In this document: piece after piece, positions 12,509 through 23,829 of the stretch
Position numbering within the stretch: the first letter of the stretch is position 1
Layout of the letters: every line of letters starts with the position of its first letter
Assembly: GCA_022113835.1 (NCBI GenBank)
Contig: JAILWY010000023.1
Location: forward strand, 7,750,001-7,814,000
Direction: 5' to 3'
DNA: 64,000 bases
From: Atopsyche davidsoni
Lineage: Eukaryota > Arthropoda > Insecta > Trichoptera > Hydrobiosidae
Translations under genes and position numbers: made by a program
The notes under the pieces: model-generated
Told to the model about the DNA's origin: nothing
Seen by the model: the letters and a program-made list of their open reading frames with translations, nothing else
Database searches by the model: none

Positions 12509-13257
12509 TTAATATGATAAATATGTGTTTTCCCGATTGGTTGGAGATTATTATGACCGACGGTTTAAGCATTTAGGTGTTCTTTTTCAAATTGGAAATA
12601 CAAGATTACACATAAACCTATGGCAAAAGATTGGTTTAAAAAATATTTTTTTTAACAAATTTTGGTTTTGAAAAATCGTAATTCTATCAAATTTTTCAAC
12701 ATCTTCAAGACTTTATTTGACCTTGTAAAAGAACGGAAATTAAATAATAAAAAAATAGGTAAATATAAATTTTAATTTTTATAATATTATGTAAATAAAC
12801 CAGCTTTCAGCCCAGTAAAGTGATAATTAAATAAATGAAATAATGAAACGATTTCGATTTCCGAGTGAGATCCGTAATGACAAAAATGGGTGTATTTTTT
12901 TAACTGTCGATTTATTTTTCTTTGTTGAAAGTAGGTTTTTTTACAGAATATTTAAAAAGCTATTAAGTAATTATATTTATATATTTTTTATTATTAAATT
13001 ACCGTTCTTTTTTAAGGTAAAAAAATCTTAAAGATGTTGAAAAATTTGATAAAATTACAACTTTTCAAAACCAAAATTTGTTAAAAAAAATATTGTTTTA
13101 ACTTTTTAGCAAATTTTTTACCATAGGTTTATTTGTAATCTTTTATTTTCAATTAAAAAAAAAAGACACCTAAATGCTTAGAGTTCTAGATCCATCGGTT
13201 ATAATAATCTTCAAATTCCTAAACTTTAACCGGGAAAATACATATTTATCATATTAA
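12509..13257. repeat. Long imperfect inverted repeat (arms about 260-280 bp)
   Basis: The left arm (about 12509-12772) and right arm (about 12978-13257) are reverse complements at roughly 80 percent by eye. Shared blocks include AATATGATAAATATG, GCATTTAGGTGT, AACAAATTTTGGTTTTGAAAA and TTTTTCAACATCTT. The spacer is about 200 bp and AT-rich. It could be a foldback element with long terminal repeats or an old inverted duplication. It sits where the hAT-like homology stops, so it may have inserted there. Confidence 0.8.
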
Positions 13258-13367
13258 AAGTAAATTTACAAGAGATAAAAAATCATGTCTTCAGAAGAAG
13301 GAACGAATCTAAGTTTTTGCATTAAATTTTTTTCTATTGCTGTAGTAAATTTTTCGCAAAAAATTAT

Positions 13368-13398
13368 CCCGGTGGTCCACAGGGTCGGGACCACCGGG
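13368..13398. other. GC-rich hairpin
   Basis: CCCGGTGGTCC (13368-13378) pairs perfectly with GGACCACCGGG (13388-13398) around a 9-base loop, in otherwise AT-rich DNA. It resembles the subterminal hairpin of a Helitron 3' end, but no CTRR terminus follows within about 12 bases. Confidence 0.6.
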
Positions 13399-14078
13399 TT
13401 AGGCTATAAGGAATATATTAACAGCTAGATAATTTACACATTTGTGAGGTTGCTACAAAATAAAAACACTTGCTACTGTACTAAAATTATACACCTACAT
13501 TGAAAAAACTTTAAAAATAGGAGGCAAATGTATTGTTTCTAATTTTATTTTTAATAAAGATCTCAAAACAATAGCCCAAGTTTTCATGTTATAGATTTTA
13601 GCTAAAAAAATTAGATGATTGGCATTTCAGCTGTGAGTGTTATTTCATCGATGATCTATGATTAATTTTTAAATGGTTGGAAAAAAAATCCGGTTCAGTA
13701 AATTTTATCTTGTAATTACGACTTCCTGGAATCGAGTTGTTTCTATTTTAATTAATTTTAAATATTTTAAAGAATCAATCTCATGACATTTACGATGATG
13801 TCCGATTAAGGTCAAAAATAATTAGAGTACACCATGTTTTAAGTACTTTAAAAACATCATTATAAATTAGTGAATTTTATGCAATTTAAAAGAATGGTCA
13901 TATTTACGAGTGCTTTGTAATAGGTTTAATTATTTTAGCTATTTAAAATAGAAGTATCACAATACATAGGTACCTACACAAACATTCACTTTATTACTTA
14001 CGCACGAATGAAAGTGTATAGGAAGAGCACACAAGCAGTACTTTTTACAGCAGAAATCCTCATAAAGGGATATAAACT

Positions 14079-14144
14079 TGACGTCACAGAGAGGTAAAAA
14101 GCGCGTCATAAATAAGGCGTCGTGTTTTATAAAAGAACTTCTAT
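14079..14144 (+). promoter_or_regulatory. Candidate core promoter: CRE-like site plus TATA box
   Basis: TGACGTCA near 14080 is followed about 55 bp later by TTTATAAAAG near 14136. The spacing is typical of an animal promoter, but no downstream coding sequence or transcript is seen. Confidence 0.25.
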
Positions 14145-14306
14145 TCTACTCTCCTGTGTATTCGGTTATTCTTCTCGCCGCGTTGGAAACACTAAAACTT
14201 AGCAGGTACCATATATATAAATATACTGTTATTTAACAATACTCGGTTCAGCAATTGTTAATAACTTCCCATTCGTCTCGAGAGATCGTACTAAACGTAA
14301 CTCTAA

Positions 14307-14645
14307 TTCATGGTTCATGGTTTTCTTAGGGTAAATAGTGTAGTGGGTCCTCAGGTCCTTCTACACCGTAGTTTTATGTTCGAAGGAAAAGTCTGCGTAT
14401 TTCTGCTGTCCAATAGCATTATAATATAATCCTTTCCTTACAAAGCTCTGGCGTTTAGATCTGATACTTATTCTGCAGCAGCCTGAAGAAAGGCAGCAGA
14501 AGCCTCCCACCTCAACAAGGTACTTCCAGAGCACATCCCTCCACAATCATTCCATGTCAACTAGTCCATTACCGATCTTTTACACACGCTCAGGGTACAG
14601 AATGGCAGCCACGTACAAGCAATATAATGGGGAGAGCGGGGAAGA
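14307..14645 (+). mobile_element. Dispersed repeat R1, copy 1
   Basis: About 340 bp share long blocks with 16138-16465 and 55283-55650 (inverted relative to this copy). Examples are ATAGTGTAGTGGGTCC near the left end, TTCCTTACAAAGCTCTGGCG, and CAGGGTACAGAATGGCAGCC near the right end. There is no coding capacity, no clear tRNA-type promoter and no terminal repeat, so the class (SINE, MITE or other) is open. Confidence 0.75.
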
Positions 14646-16137
14646 ATTTCTAGCCATTAGATTTTCGTAATTTTTCATTGTTTTAAATAGTTATGAAGAG
14701 AGTAAATACGTAAATTTGATTTTAAATTGCAATTGTGCCGATATAAGTGCTTCAAACTAAAATAAATGCACTCCAAATAACCGAAAAAAAAAACGGTGTA
14801 AATAGATATAAATAAAGTATATATATTTTTTTAGTTCATTTTATTTATTTATTTATTTTTTTTTAAATATTCCACTTTATTTATAATATCTAAAAAAAAA
14901 AACCATTTTTCAAATTGAATGCCTCCAAGGTTTCTGAAAGTTATCATGTTTTCAATAGAGGCGACATCTTAAGCAAAATAATATTACCTGGAAAAAAAAT
15001 AACATTTCGGAAATATTTGTTATCCGAGATACTCGCTTTCGATGATTGTGTACCGACAGTTCAATATTCATGATAACCGTACGCATTCTCCAAAGCAAAC
15101 GGGAATTATGAAAGCCATATTCTAAATCTCCAAGCGAAGTTGTAATAGTATTTTTCAAAACAGATTACACAAAGTAAAATGCTTCAACAGTTGGAGCAAT
15201 GTAGCTTTCAAATGCACCTTCACAACGTGCATGTTATTGATCATGTGAAAACGATGCGAACTTGAAGTATGACAACAATGCACGCCATCGTTGCACAGAC
15301 CATTTTTCATTTTCGTGAAGGTTAAAATGCATTAACAGTAGTAAATTCAACTTGAAAACTGGAAGTTATTAAAGTATAATAAATTTTAGTATCAATTAAT
15401 TTAAATAAAGACAAAATGAAACTGTCGATTTTAATATCGATTTACTCATGAAACGATAAGAAAATCCCACGAAAATAAAATTCACGGGACAGGTGGAATC
15501 ACGTAAAAACACGCTGTATAATTAATAGGCGAAATAATAAAAATATTTAATATCACAATTTATAATTCATCAATTGGCCTGTATGTCTTTATTGACAGTC
15601 TTGATATTCCCAGAGTTATAAATCTACTTAACCAAAAAATATATTGTATTATTCAGCCTAGACAAACATAAAACAAAGAATAATATGTATTTATATTGGA
15701 AATTCCAAACTGAAGTGTAAAGACTTGGGGAAACAAATTATTATTGTCTGTTTTCGGAAGAACTATTTTTAGTGTATGAATTATTGTCGTCGGACGTGTT
15801 GCGGCTCCCGCAGTGCGTGGGAAATGCCAATGGTCCTAGCTTGAAGGAAAATTTATTTATTTATTGGAAAGGAGGGATAATCAAAATTTCCGACAGTGTG
15901 TGAACGTCAAGGATTAGTGCTCAAATTTTACTATCTTTTTAAAAATACACTAGTGCTTACGTAAGTGGATGGTCTACCCTCGTAATATTTTTTTAAGGCT
16001 TTGATATAATACGTTTGATTGACAGTATGACAATGCTTGTAAATAAATTAGTTTAACTATTGGAATAAAAAAAGTTAAACATTGAATAAAAATGTACACT
16101 AAATTTAATTAATAGTTGTATATAATATAAAATTAAA
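14646..16137. other. Gene-free spacer
   Basis: AT-rich sequence with poly-A/T tracts. Short open frames show no recognisable domains. A slightly GC-richer patch lies near 15040-15340. Confidence 0.5.
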
Positions 16138-16465
16138 TATATGCTCTCCCTATTCTTTCACTTGTGCATGGCTGCCATTCTGTACCCTGAGCGTGTGTAA
16201 ACGGAGTAGTGGACTTGAAATAATTGGCTTCTGCCATTTTTTCTGCAGCCTGCTGCAGAAGGAGTATCAGATCTAAACGCCAGAGCTTTGTAAGGAAAGG
16301 AGGACACAGCAATACGCAGACTTTTTCTTCGAATATAAAACTGTGGTGTAGAAGGTCTCGGAGACTCACTACACTATTCTCTCTAAGAAAACCATGAACA
16401 CTGGCTCAGCATGAATATATGCTTAGTGAGATGGTCACCAACCTCCTCTAAGGAGAAGCATCCGA
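16138..16465 (-). mobile_element. Dispersed repeat R1, copy 2
   Basis: Reverse-oriented copy of the repeat at 14307-14645, running from GGCTGCCATTCTGTACCCTG through AAACGCCAGAGCTTTGTAAG to ACCATGAACACTGGCTCAGC and TGAGATGGTCACCAACCTCC. It extends the family past copy 1 on the side containing the GAGATGGTC block. Confidence 0.8.
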
Positions 16466-16802
16466 AGAAGAATTTTTTTTATATAATCTTCTTGTGAATC
16501 AATGAAATGGTTAATAAATGAGTAAGTAATGTCTATATTTTTCATGAAAAAAAATCCGATTTCGCAAAGAATATATATTTCTTTTATAAAAATCCTCATA
16601 AGAAAGACATGTTTTTTATAAGAATCCGACACCTTCGAGATAAACTTTCCCCAAATGTCGCCGGAGCTCAAAATAGAACAGAATCCTACGCGACTTCATT
16701 CGGGCCATTCGTTTTAATGCCAGTTTGGAAATTCGATCTCCAGAGATTACTCCTAGGGCAGGTTCTAATGAAAAGTTACTAATCAAACTTGTGCAGGCCC
16801 GA

Positions 16803-16857
16803 GGCGGGGAGGTCTCCCTCCCTCCCTCCCTCCCCCATCCCTCCCTCATCCCTCCCG
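16803..16857. repeat. (CTCC)n-type microsatellite
   Basis: A pyrimidine tract of CCCTCC and CTCC units with ATC interruptions. One strand is nearly pure purine, so it may adopt a triplex. Confidence 0.9.
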
Positions 16858-16859
16858 CT

Positions 16860-18605
16860 GATATGATATCGGCCATCTTGAATGCTATATTCCAATCATG
16901 AGCGCCCGAAGACTTGAGGCAAACACCGAAAAGTTTGGGTCGGCTGTTATTTTATGAATGAACTAGTAAATGTATGCTAAAAACAAAAGTATTTTCTGAA
17001 ATACATTATGTTATGTTTATAATAAACTAACGGTTGCCTATAATCGCAGATTAGATTATTACAATAAATCAACAATATAAGATTATTTATAAATGTGATA
17101 TTATTTAATTTATGCATGCATATTTGCGACAGAGACTCGGGGGAATTTGATGATTTGTTTCAGCTACTTGTGTTTTTCAAGTAATGTAATCTAGTTCTGC
17201 AAACACAATAAGTGTCATGTTTCTCACCTTTTTTCCAGAGTGATGGCGAGAAAGACACGGATAGACGAAGGGTCCGTTCGCTTGTTTTCACACCCAGAAG
17301 TCTTCATAATGTTATGTACAAAGGTCTCCTCAGACTCAATAATTAGATTGTCAAGCACGCCTTATATTTTGTAAAGAAACACAAACTGGTTTGCCGTCAG
17401 TTGTTTGTTGTCATCTTCTCAGTGTTGTTTGTTTTCTTTGCGTTGATTTCAACGAAAGTCCGCCCAAGTTTTTCTTTCACTGCGTGATCTGAATTTCACG
17501 CACAATCTTTGTGTGATCAGAATTTAAATACCCTGAAAAATATGACGATTTGGATGATTTGTTACACCGTTTATATTTTAAATTTTACAAAAATAGTAAA
17601 TTTAAAACGCAATATAGTCGCCCATTTACATTTCGCGCATCTAAAATAAGCTCAGAGTTTTTTTAGAAGATGCTTTATAACAAATTGTTTTCCAATCATC
17701 TTGCAGCTTTTGAGAATCTATTTAGAATGATACCAAAGCTGTTGTATTTTTGTCGAACTAATCAGAGTTTGCATATCTCTTCCAGGATAAAAATACATTA
17801 TAAATCGTTATCATTAAACCAAAATAATAAATAATTTTTTTTATCAATCCTACTTATATGTTTATGGGAAAAAGCGTTTCTAACTCCAATACTGATTTAC
17901 AAAATTTCTGCCTTGACAACCACGTAATAATATTCGATTTTGACATTAATATGGACATTTAAAAAAAAATATGCTTATATTTTTTTACATACGCACAAGT
18001 GCAAAATGTTTTGGATTTCATTTCGATTTGGTACGGAAGAAAAAGAATTTAGTGCACAGTACTCCCCCATAGCGATTTATTAAAAAAATTAATCAGTTAG
18101 CAACGTATTTCATTGTATTAAAAAAAAAAAATTTAAAGCAGTCCCAATAAATACTATTGTTGAGATTAGGCTTGTTAGATTAATATTTATTCAACTTTAA
18201 GCATAATGTTGAACCTGAAGATAAAAAAAAACTTGCAAGGTAATTCACAGCATAGAATCCTGGAGAGACATAAAAATATTTTATGTAACTTTAGGGTTTA
18301 GAGTAAGAAAAACCTAGTAACTTAGTTTTTGTGAAAAGTTTATGATCTCCCATAGGGTATAAATTATTAGAGTAGAGAAATATTAGAAGTGCGAATAAGT
18401 TTAAATAAAAACATTGAAAATAAAACAATAGTTTTCATTATTTACCATCAATTTGCACACACCGTATACTTAAATGAAGCTTAGAATGATCAAAGAAGCC
18501 CGCTTGACTTGAAAATAAATCAGACTTCAATACAAAAGGTTCTGCGATAAATTTGTTTGAACGTAAGAGTAAAAAAAAGTTTGTGCGCTGCCCCATGAAA
18601 TAATA
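16860..18605. other. Gene-free spacer
   Basis: AT-rich; no coding signal seen on either strand. Confidence 0.5.
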
Positions 18606-18744
18606 TTATTTTTTAAAAATTGAAATTTTTTTCCGTAGCCTTAAAATATAATACAAAACGACAAGAAAAGTGTCGCGTTCAATTGTATTCCAACCGGGCC
18701 GGTCCGGCGCGTTATTTATTTGGGCAATATGTATGATAATACGC

Positions 18745-18852
18745 GTGACAGGGGTGGGGGTGGGGGTGGTTGTGGGGGTGGTTGTGGGGGTGGGTATGGT
18801 GGTGGGGGTGGGGGAGGGGTAGGGGCAAGGGGAGGCCCCTACACGGGAGGGG
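18745..18852. repeat. G-rich simple repeat (GGGGGTG / GGTTGTGG units)
   Basis: Irregular units of GTGGGGGT and GGTTGTGGGGGT. The minus-strand frame is a Thr-Pro repeat produced by the simple sequence. Many G-runs give quadruplex potential on the plus strand. Confidence 0.9.
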
Positions 18853-18969
18853 GAAGGCCCAGAAATAGTAGCATAATATTTCGCAAGTCTTGAGTCCGCC
18901 GCTATATTTAGACTATATTTTCTTTCTGCATTTGATCGCACGTAGAAACGATTATATGCGATCACAGCT

Positions 18970-20480
18970 TTCTGATTGTATTGAATATGTTTTAGGTATC
19001 CAATTCACACACCACTAACGAAAAAATCCATAATTTTTTTTCATACATGTGAGATTTTAGGACACCTGTCCTAGCCCGGTGCGGTCCAAATTCACCCCAA
19101 GTAAATTTTGAGAAATGTATACATATATTCAGATATATACAAATATATTTTATAAAAAAATATGTTTTTAATTTATTAGGTTATCTCATAAATCATTTAA
19201 GTAATTACAGCATTCTTGTTAACAAGCTTTTCCATTAAAATACAACTTCACTGATTATTTGTAATTATTTTCATTATTCGTTATGAAAAAATATTTCGTT
19301 GTGGATTAATAATTAAAAGTTGGGATTGGCATTGTTAAAATTTGAGTTACAAAGATAATCCCTTATAATCCTTCGTTATAAATTATTTAATCAATTTTAG
19401 TGAAAAGCATGATGGCTTACATAATAACTAAAACCGTTAGGTAAACATGTTCAATTGCGAAGTGACAAGCAAATGTGACGGTTTTTGCTTTTGTCAACGC
19501 ATTAATTTTCATACGAAATAATTGAAAAAAATTAGTTTGTTAAGTAAATGTATGAAGTTTGTAAATATTGTTTCCAATATAAAAAAATATTTATTTTTTA
19601 TTTTGAATATTTTAAAATGTATTATCATTTTAAAGCTGCTAAGTATCCTCTAATATTAATACAAAATGACATCTCTAAAATTTATTGTGTTACCTAAAAG
19701 TATAATAAGATTGACTTAATTTTTGGTGAATATTTTTATAAACACAATTATAATTTATTATTATATAAGATATTCCATAAATCCCCAATGGCACCTAAAA
19801 ACAGACTTGTGCGAGGATATTACAATTTTGTATAGAAGTAAAATGATAATCTTTTGCACTGAAGCGACGATGAATTTAGTGATATGAAATTATTTTTAAA
19901 CGAAGCAAATGTCTGCCAGGAGCAGCTTTCTTTGAAACACAATTTCAAATAATTTAGGCAGTCTGAGTACTTACAAGTCAATTTAAGGTCTAATGGATTT
20001 AAAATGAATGCAAAGCTGTGTGGTTTTGGTTTTCTAAAGAATTGAGTTAAGAAATAAAGCATTTGTTTGATATATTTTTAAGTGAACGTACGTAATGTCT
20101 TAAATCTTGTTTATTATGTATTAACGACCAAACAAACTATGTGATTGAGTACTGAAATCACAGTACATTATATGTTATTGTATTGGTTAATTTAATAAGT
20201 TAAATTAAGCATAATAAATGAAATACCTATTTTTAAATGATTTATATCATATACAACAACAAAAATATTAGTGATAATATTAAAAGCAGCCTTGTATCTT
20301 ATAATAAATCAAGGTAGAAAAACGAAAATATTTTTGCTTAAATTAAAGAGCGGAGAACCTGGCATGGATTTGGAAATCGAAGCGAAACAAAAGAACCGTA
20401 CAAAAAGGAACGAATTGAAATAGGGGCGCCATTTTTTATCCCGTCTGATTTCCCGAGCCGGGCGGGGACACGGGAGCCGG
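18970..20480. other. Gene-free spacer
   Basis: AT-rich. No open frame with recognisable content. Confidence 0.5.
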
Positions 20481-20487
20481 GGATGCT

Positions 20488-20738
20488 GGGGGTGCAGGGG
20501 GTGCAGGGGGTGCAGGGGGTGCAGGGGGTGCAGGGGGTGCAGGGGGTGCAGGGGGTGCAGGGGGTGCAGGGGGTGCAGGGGGTGCAGGGGGTGCAGGGGG
20601 TGCAGGGGGTGCAGGGGGTGCAGGGGGTGCAGGGGGTGCAGGGGGTGCAGGGGGTGCAGGGGGTGCAGGGGGTGCAGGGGGTGCAGGGGGTGCAGGGGGT
20701 GCAGGGGGTGCAGGGGGTGCAGGGGGTGCAGGGGTGCA
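20488..20738 (+). repeat. 9-bp minisatellite, 27 perfect copies
   Basis: GGGGGTGCA is repeated 27 times without a mismatch (20488-20730), then once with a single G lost. The plus frame reads Gly-Val-Gln repeats starting from a chance ATG and is unlikely to be a gene. Homogeneity implies recent expansion. G5 runs every 4 bases favour G-quadruplexes. Confidence 0.97.
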
Positions 20739-21992
20739 GGGGGGGTGCCTCTTCTCTAGCTGTTAGTTTATCGCAAGCAAATGCTTCAAGATGGAGACAA
20801 GTAAATTACAAGTAGGATCTAGCGTTTTCTATAGATACCTGTTTAAATTTTAAGCCACGGCTTATCACCTTTTCTTATTTCCGCATTGTTTTGGGAAGTA
20901 GACATTTTGGTTTTTGGAGTATATATTTCTAGTCTTGGATTCAATATAAAAAAATTAAGCGTCTGTGTTTCAAAATAAATTGATAGCATTTAGAAATGTC
21001 ACAATATGCGCCCGGATTTAATTTAGATGAAAACCGTTGTGCCACGTGCAGATAAACTTGCCTAATTCGCAATGCTGAGTGGTCGGGTTGTTTGGAGCCG
21101 AAACGCGTTAATTCAGTCAAGGAGAGAATTGAACAAATTAATTTATGATTATAGGTACAGCTTGCTTTTAGTTTTGCAGTGTATTTTCCCGGTCCTCTTC
21201 ACTTCCCCGCCAGCGTATTCTCTACTTTAATCGTTAAAAATAATCCTACAATACTACTGTGCCGCTAGACAACTCTTCTGTGTCAAGTTTCTGATTGAAA
21301 AAGATATTTAAATACGCCAGCCGTCACCGGCAGCCGACGAACTAGCACCGACCTTCAAGCTTTTAAAAGTCAATCAAGTACGTAACTTTGGGCGATGTTT
21401 ACTATGTTTTGTTTATTTACCCATATTCTTAGATTTCAAGAACGTTCATTTAAGGCATATTTAATAAGTATACAAATATTACAATCTGCGTAAAAAAATT
21501 AATAAAAAATATTTGTAGAAAAACTACCCAAAGTGCGGAAGGTTGCTTGACTTGTGAGATTCTCTAATGCTGCTAATGTTGCTCTCGTCCGATTGTTTTC
21601 CTAAAAGTCATTTCAAGGAGTAAGAGTGACTAATCTCATATAAAACATAACACTTTTTATGTGTCTTTTTTTTATAGTTCACCCATAAGAGCTTATAAAC
21701 TTTCAAATATTAACATCACTCAGTTTATCTTATTTTTCGAATACTTAAATAGTAAATAAAATATTTTTAAAACTATTTTCATATGTACATAGCTTTTTAA
21801 ATTAGTTTTGATTTTATATTTATCAATTATTTTCTAATGGGTTAGTTGTCATTATCAAAATTACAGCTCGGATTCGGATTGCAATGGACAACTATTAATT
21901 TTACTACTATTTTTTAGCCAAACAACACAGAACTGTCGTTATATGTTTTAGTAATTAAATTTTTCATTTGTTCATTTACAAATTATCTTCAT

Positions 21993-22066
21993 TTCACTGA
22001 GAATATACTCATACTGAGCCAGTGTTCATGGTTTTCTAAGGGGAAAATAGTGTAGTGGGTCCCCGG
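21993..22066 (+). mobile_element. Dispersed repeat R1, fragment
   Basis: Contains GAGCCAGTGTTCATGG and ATAGTGTAGTGGGTCC, the same end as copy 1. It then stops in a CCCGGG sequence, leaving only about 75 bp. Confidence 0.75.
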
Positions 22067-22179
22067 GTTGTGTCTTTCATGATTGATATGTTATACCTTC
22101 GCAATATGTGATAAAAGCCGAGATTGATTCGATAAATAATTAAGTGCTACCATTACATTTGTAACTCGGGTGCGGCGAT

Positions 22180-22410
22180 AGGTTATCTCAATCAGTATTG
22201 TTGCGGAGAAGCCTTACGGTTCGGACTTCCGGTCTGTGATGAATGACTGGCTGGAATGACCGGCGGCCGCCATCACACGAGGAGGCGGCCATTACATAAA
22301 TCAAAATCTGGTGACATGCTTGATTAATAGAGGCCAGAAAAGAATAAACTCGCAAAATGGCGAAACTCTCATGGGCCGTTATTAACTGCGATCGCATAAT
22401 TCAAGCTGGG
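22180..22410. other. GC-elevated block, possible regulatory element
   Basis: About 230 bp of markedly higher GC (GGCGGCCGCC, AGGAGGCGGCC) in AT-rich surroundings. Homeodomain-like TTAAT/ATAAATCA words are present. No open frame with family signatures. Regulatory function is a guess from composition. Confidence 0.2.
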
Positions 22411-22935
22411 GAATTGCACTCTGAAATGACGGATTTTATGTACTTTAATATGAATTCATGAACAACGTTGAAAATATAATTACACTTCCAGTTCATTTTT
22501 ATGGTTTCTTTGAATGTTATCACATATTTCACGCCAATACCTTGACTTTTAAATAATTTGATTGATTTGCGTAAATAATACTCATAATATTGCGTTATTT
22601 ACAAAATAACGCTTTCTATTGCAATATTTTTTAACAAATTTCCTGCTTTCTGTGCGTTAGAAAAATGATTAAAAAACATACTGAAAATTACGATGCAATT
22701 TATTTAAATTTACGTACATAAAATGCGATTTTCTGTTGACAAAAAAATTATCTAAATTATCTCAACAAAAAAGTATAATTGATGTAATTTAAAAAAATCT
22801 AGAAAATAAATATTTAATCTTCTTTCATAGTGAGTAAAAAATCAGATATCAATGTCAAATTTCTTATTGAGAAACTTCTGACGAAATCAGAGCTTATCAT
22901 ACATGACGGTGAAATAGTTCCAATACGACAAAATC

Positions 22936-23335
22936 CGAGCATATGAAATTTAAGGTCACTTCGCAGAATAGTGGGATAATGCAAAATGCAAGCTTTTGAA
23001 ATCAAGGGTCACCATGCACTACAGTAGAGAAATTCCAACACGGTGAATGGCGAGCTTTTGATATCAAAGCTCACTATAAATTACAGTAGGGCAGTCCCAT
23101 CAATGTGAAATGCAAGATGCTCACCACGAGCACAAAATTTCGAGCTTTTGAGATCAAAGCTCGCCATACACTACTTTGGAGAATCCACAAAACGGTGTTT
23201 TACGAGGTTTTGAAATAAAAAATCACTATACTGACAGTGGGATAGTTTCAACGCGTTGAAATGCCAGGTTTTAAATTTAAAGTTCACCTTACATGACAGT
23301 GGGGTATTGCAAAATCGCTGAAATGCGAAGGATAA
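22936..23335. repeat. Degenerate 61-62 bp tandem repeat
   Basis: A unit with GAGCTTTTGAxATCAAAGCTC, then CACTATACAxTACAGTGGG, then TTCCAACACGGTGAAATG recurs at about 22937, 22989, 23050, 23142, 23204, 23265 and 23327. Spacing is 61-62 bp, apart from one 30-bp insertion and one short unit. It reads as an old minisatellite or satellite fragment. Confidence 0.82.
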
Positions 23336-23712
23336 TTTAAGAAGAATAGCGAAAAATTTAATTTTTTTTTTGCACAAAGGAAGAAGCCAAGTTAATTGTT
23401 TGTTCCTTTTCGGGATGGTCTTCGCGCAATTTCCTGGGATTACAATTGGTCCATGTGATAAGAAACGATGGAATTGCAAAGCTCAGTGGGTGCTCTTTTA
23501 GAATTTTTCCTCGGCGTGTTTTGTGCTTCTGTCTTTGTGTTTTTGTTAATTAAATGATATCAAAAGCTAAACTGTTGGGACGAACAGTATAAAAGATTTG
23601 CAGATTATATTTACAAAGAAGGAATATTTATAAAAACCTGAAACCTAAACCGTTTTAATTAAAAAATAGAATTGAACTCTCTGTATAAAGATAATTATTT
23701 AATTTGTGTTGT

Positions 23713-23823
<111 letters not shown>

Positions 23824-23829
23824 CGAATG

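Noticed and set aside
20483..20815. 110-residue Gly-Val-Gln repeat open frame
   Set aside because: Produced by the 9-bp minisatellite; no homologous flanking protein and no splice context.
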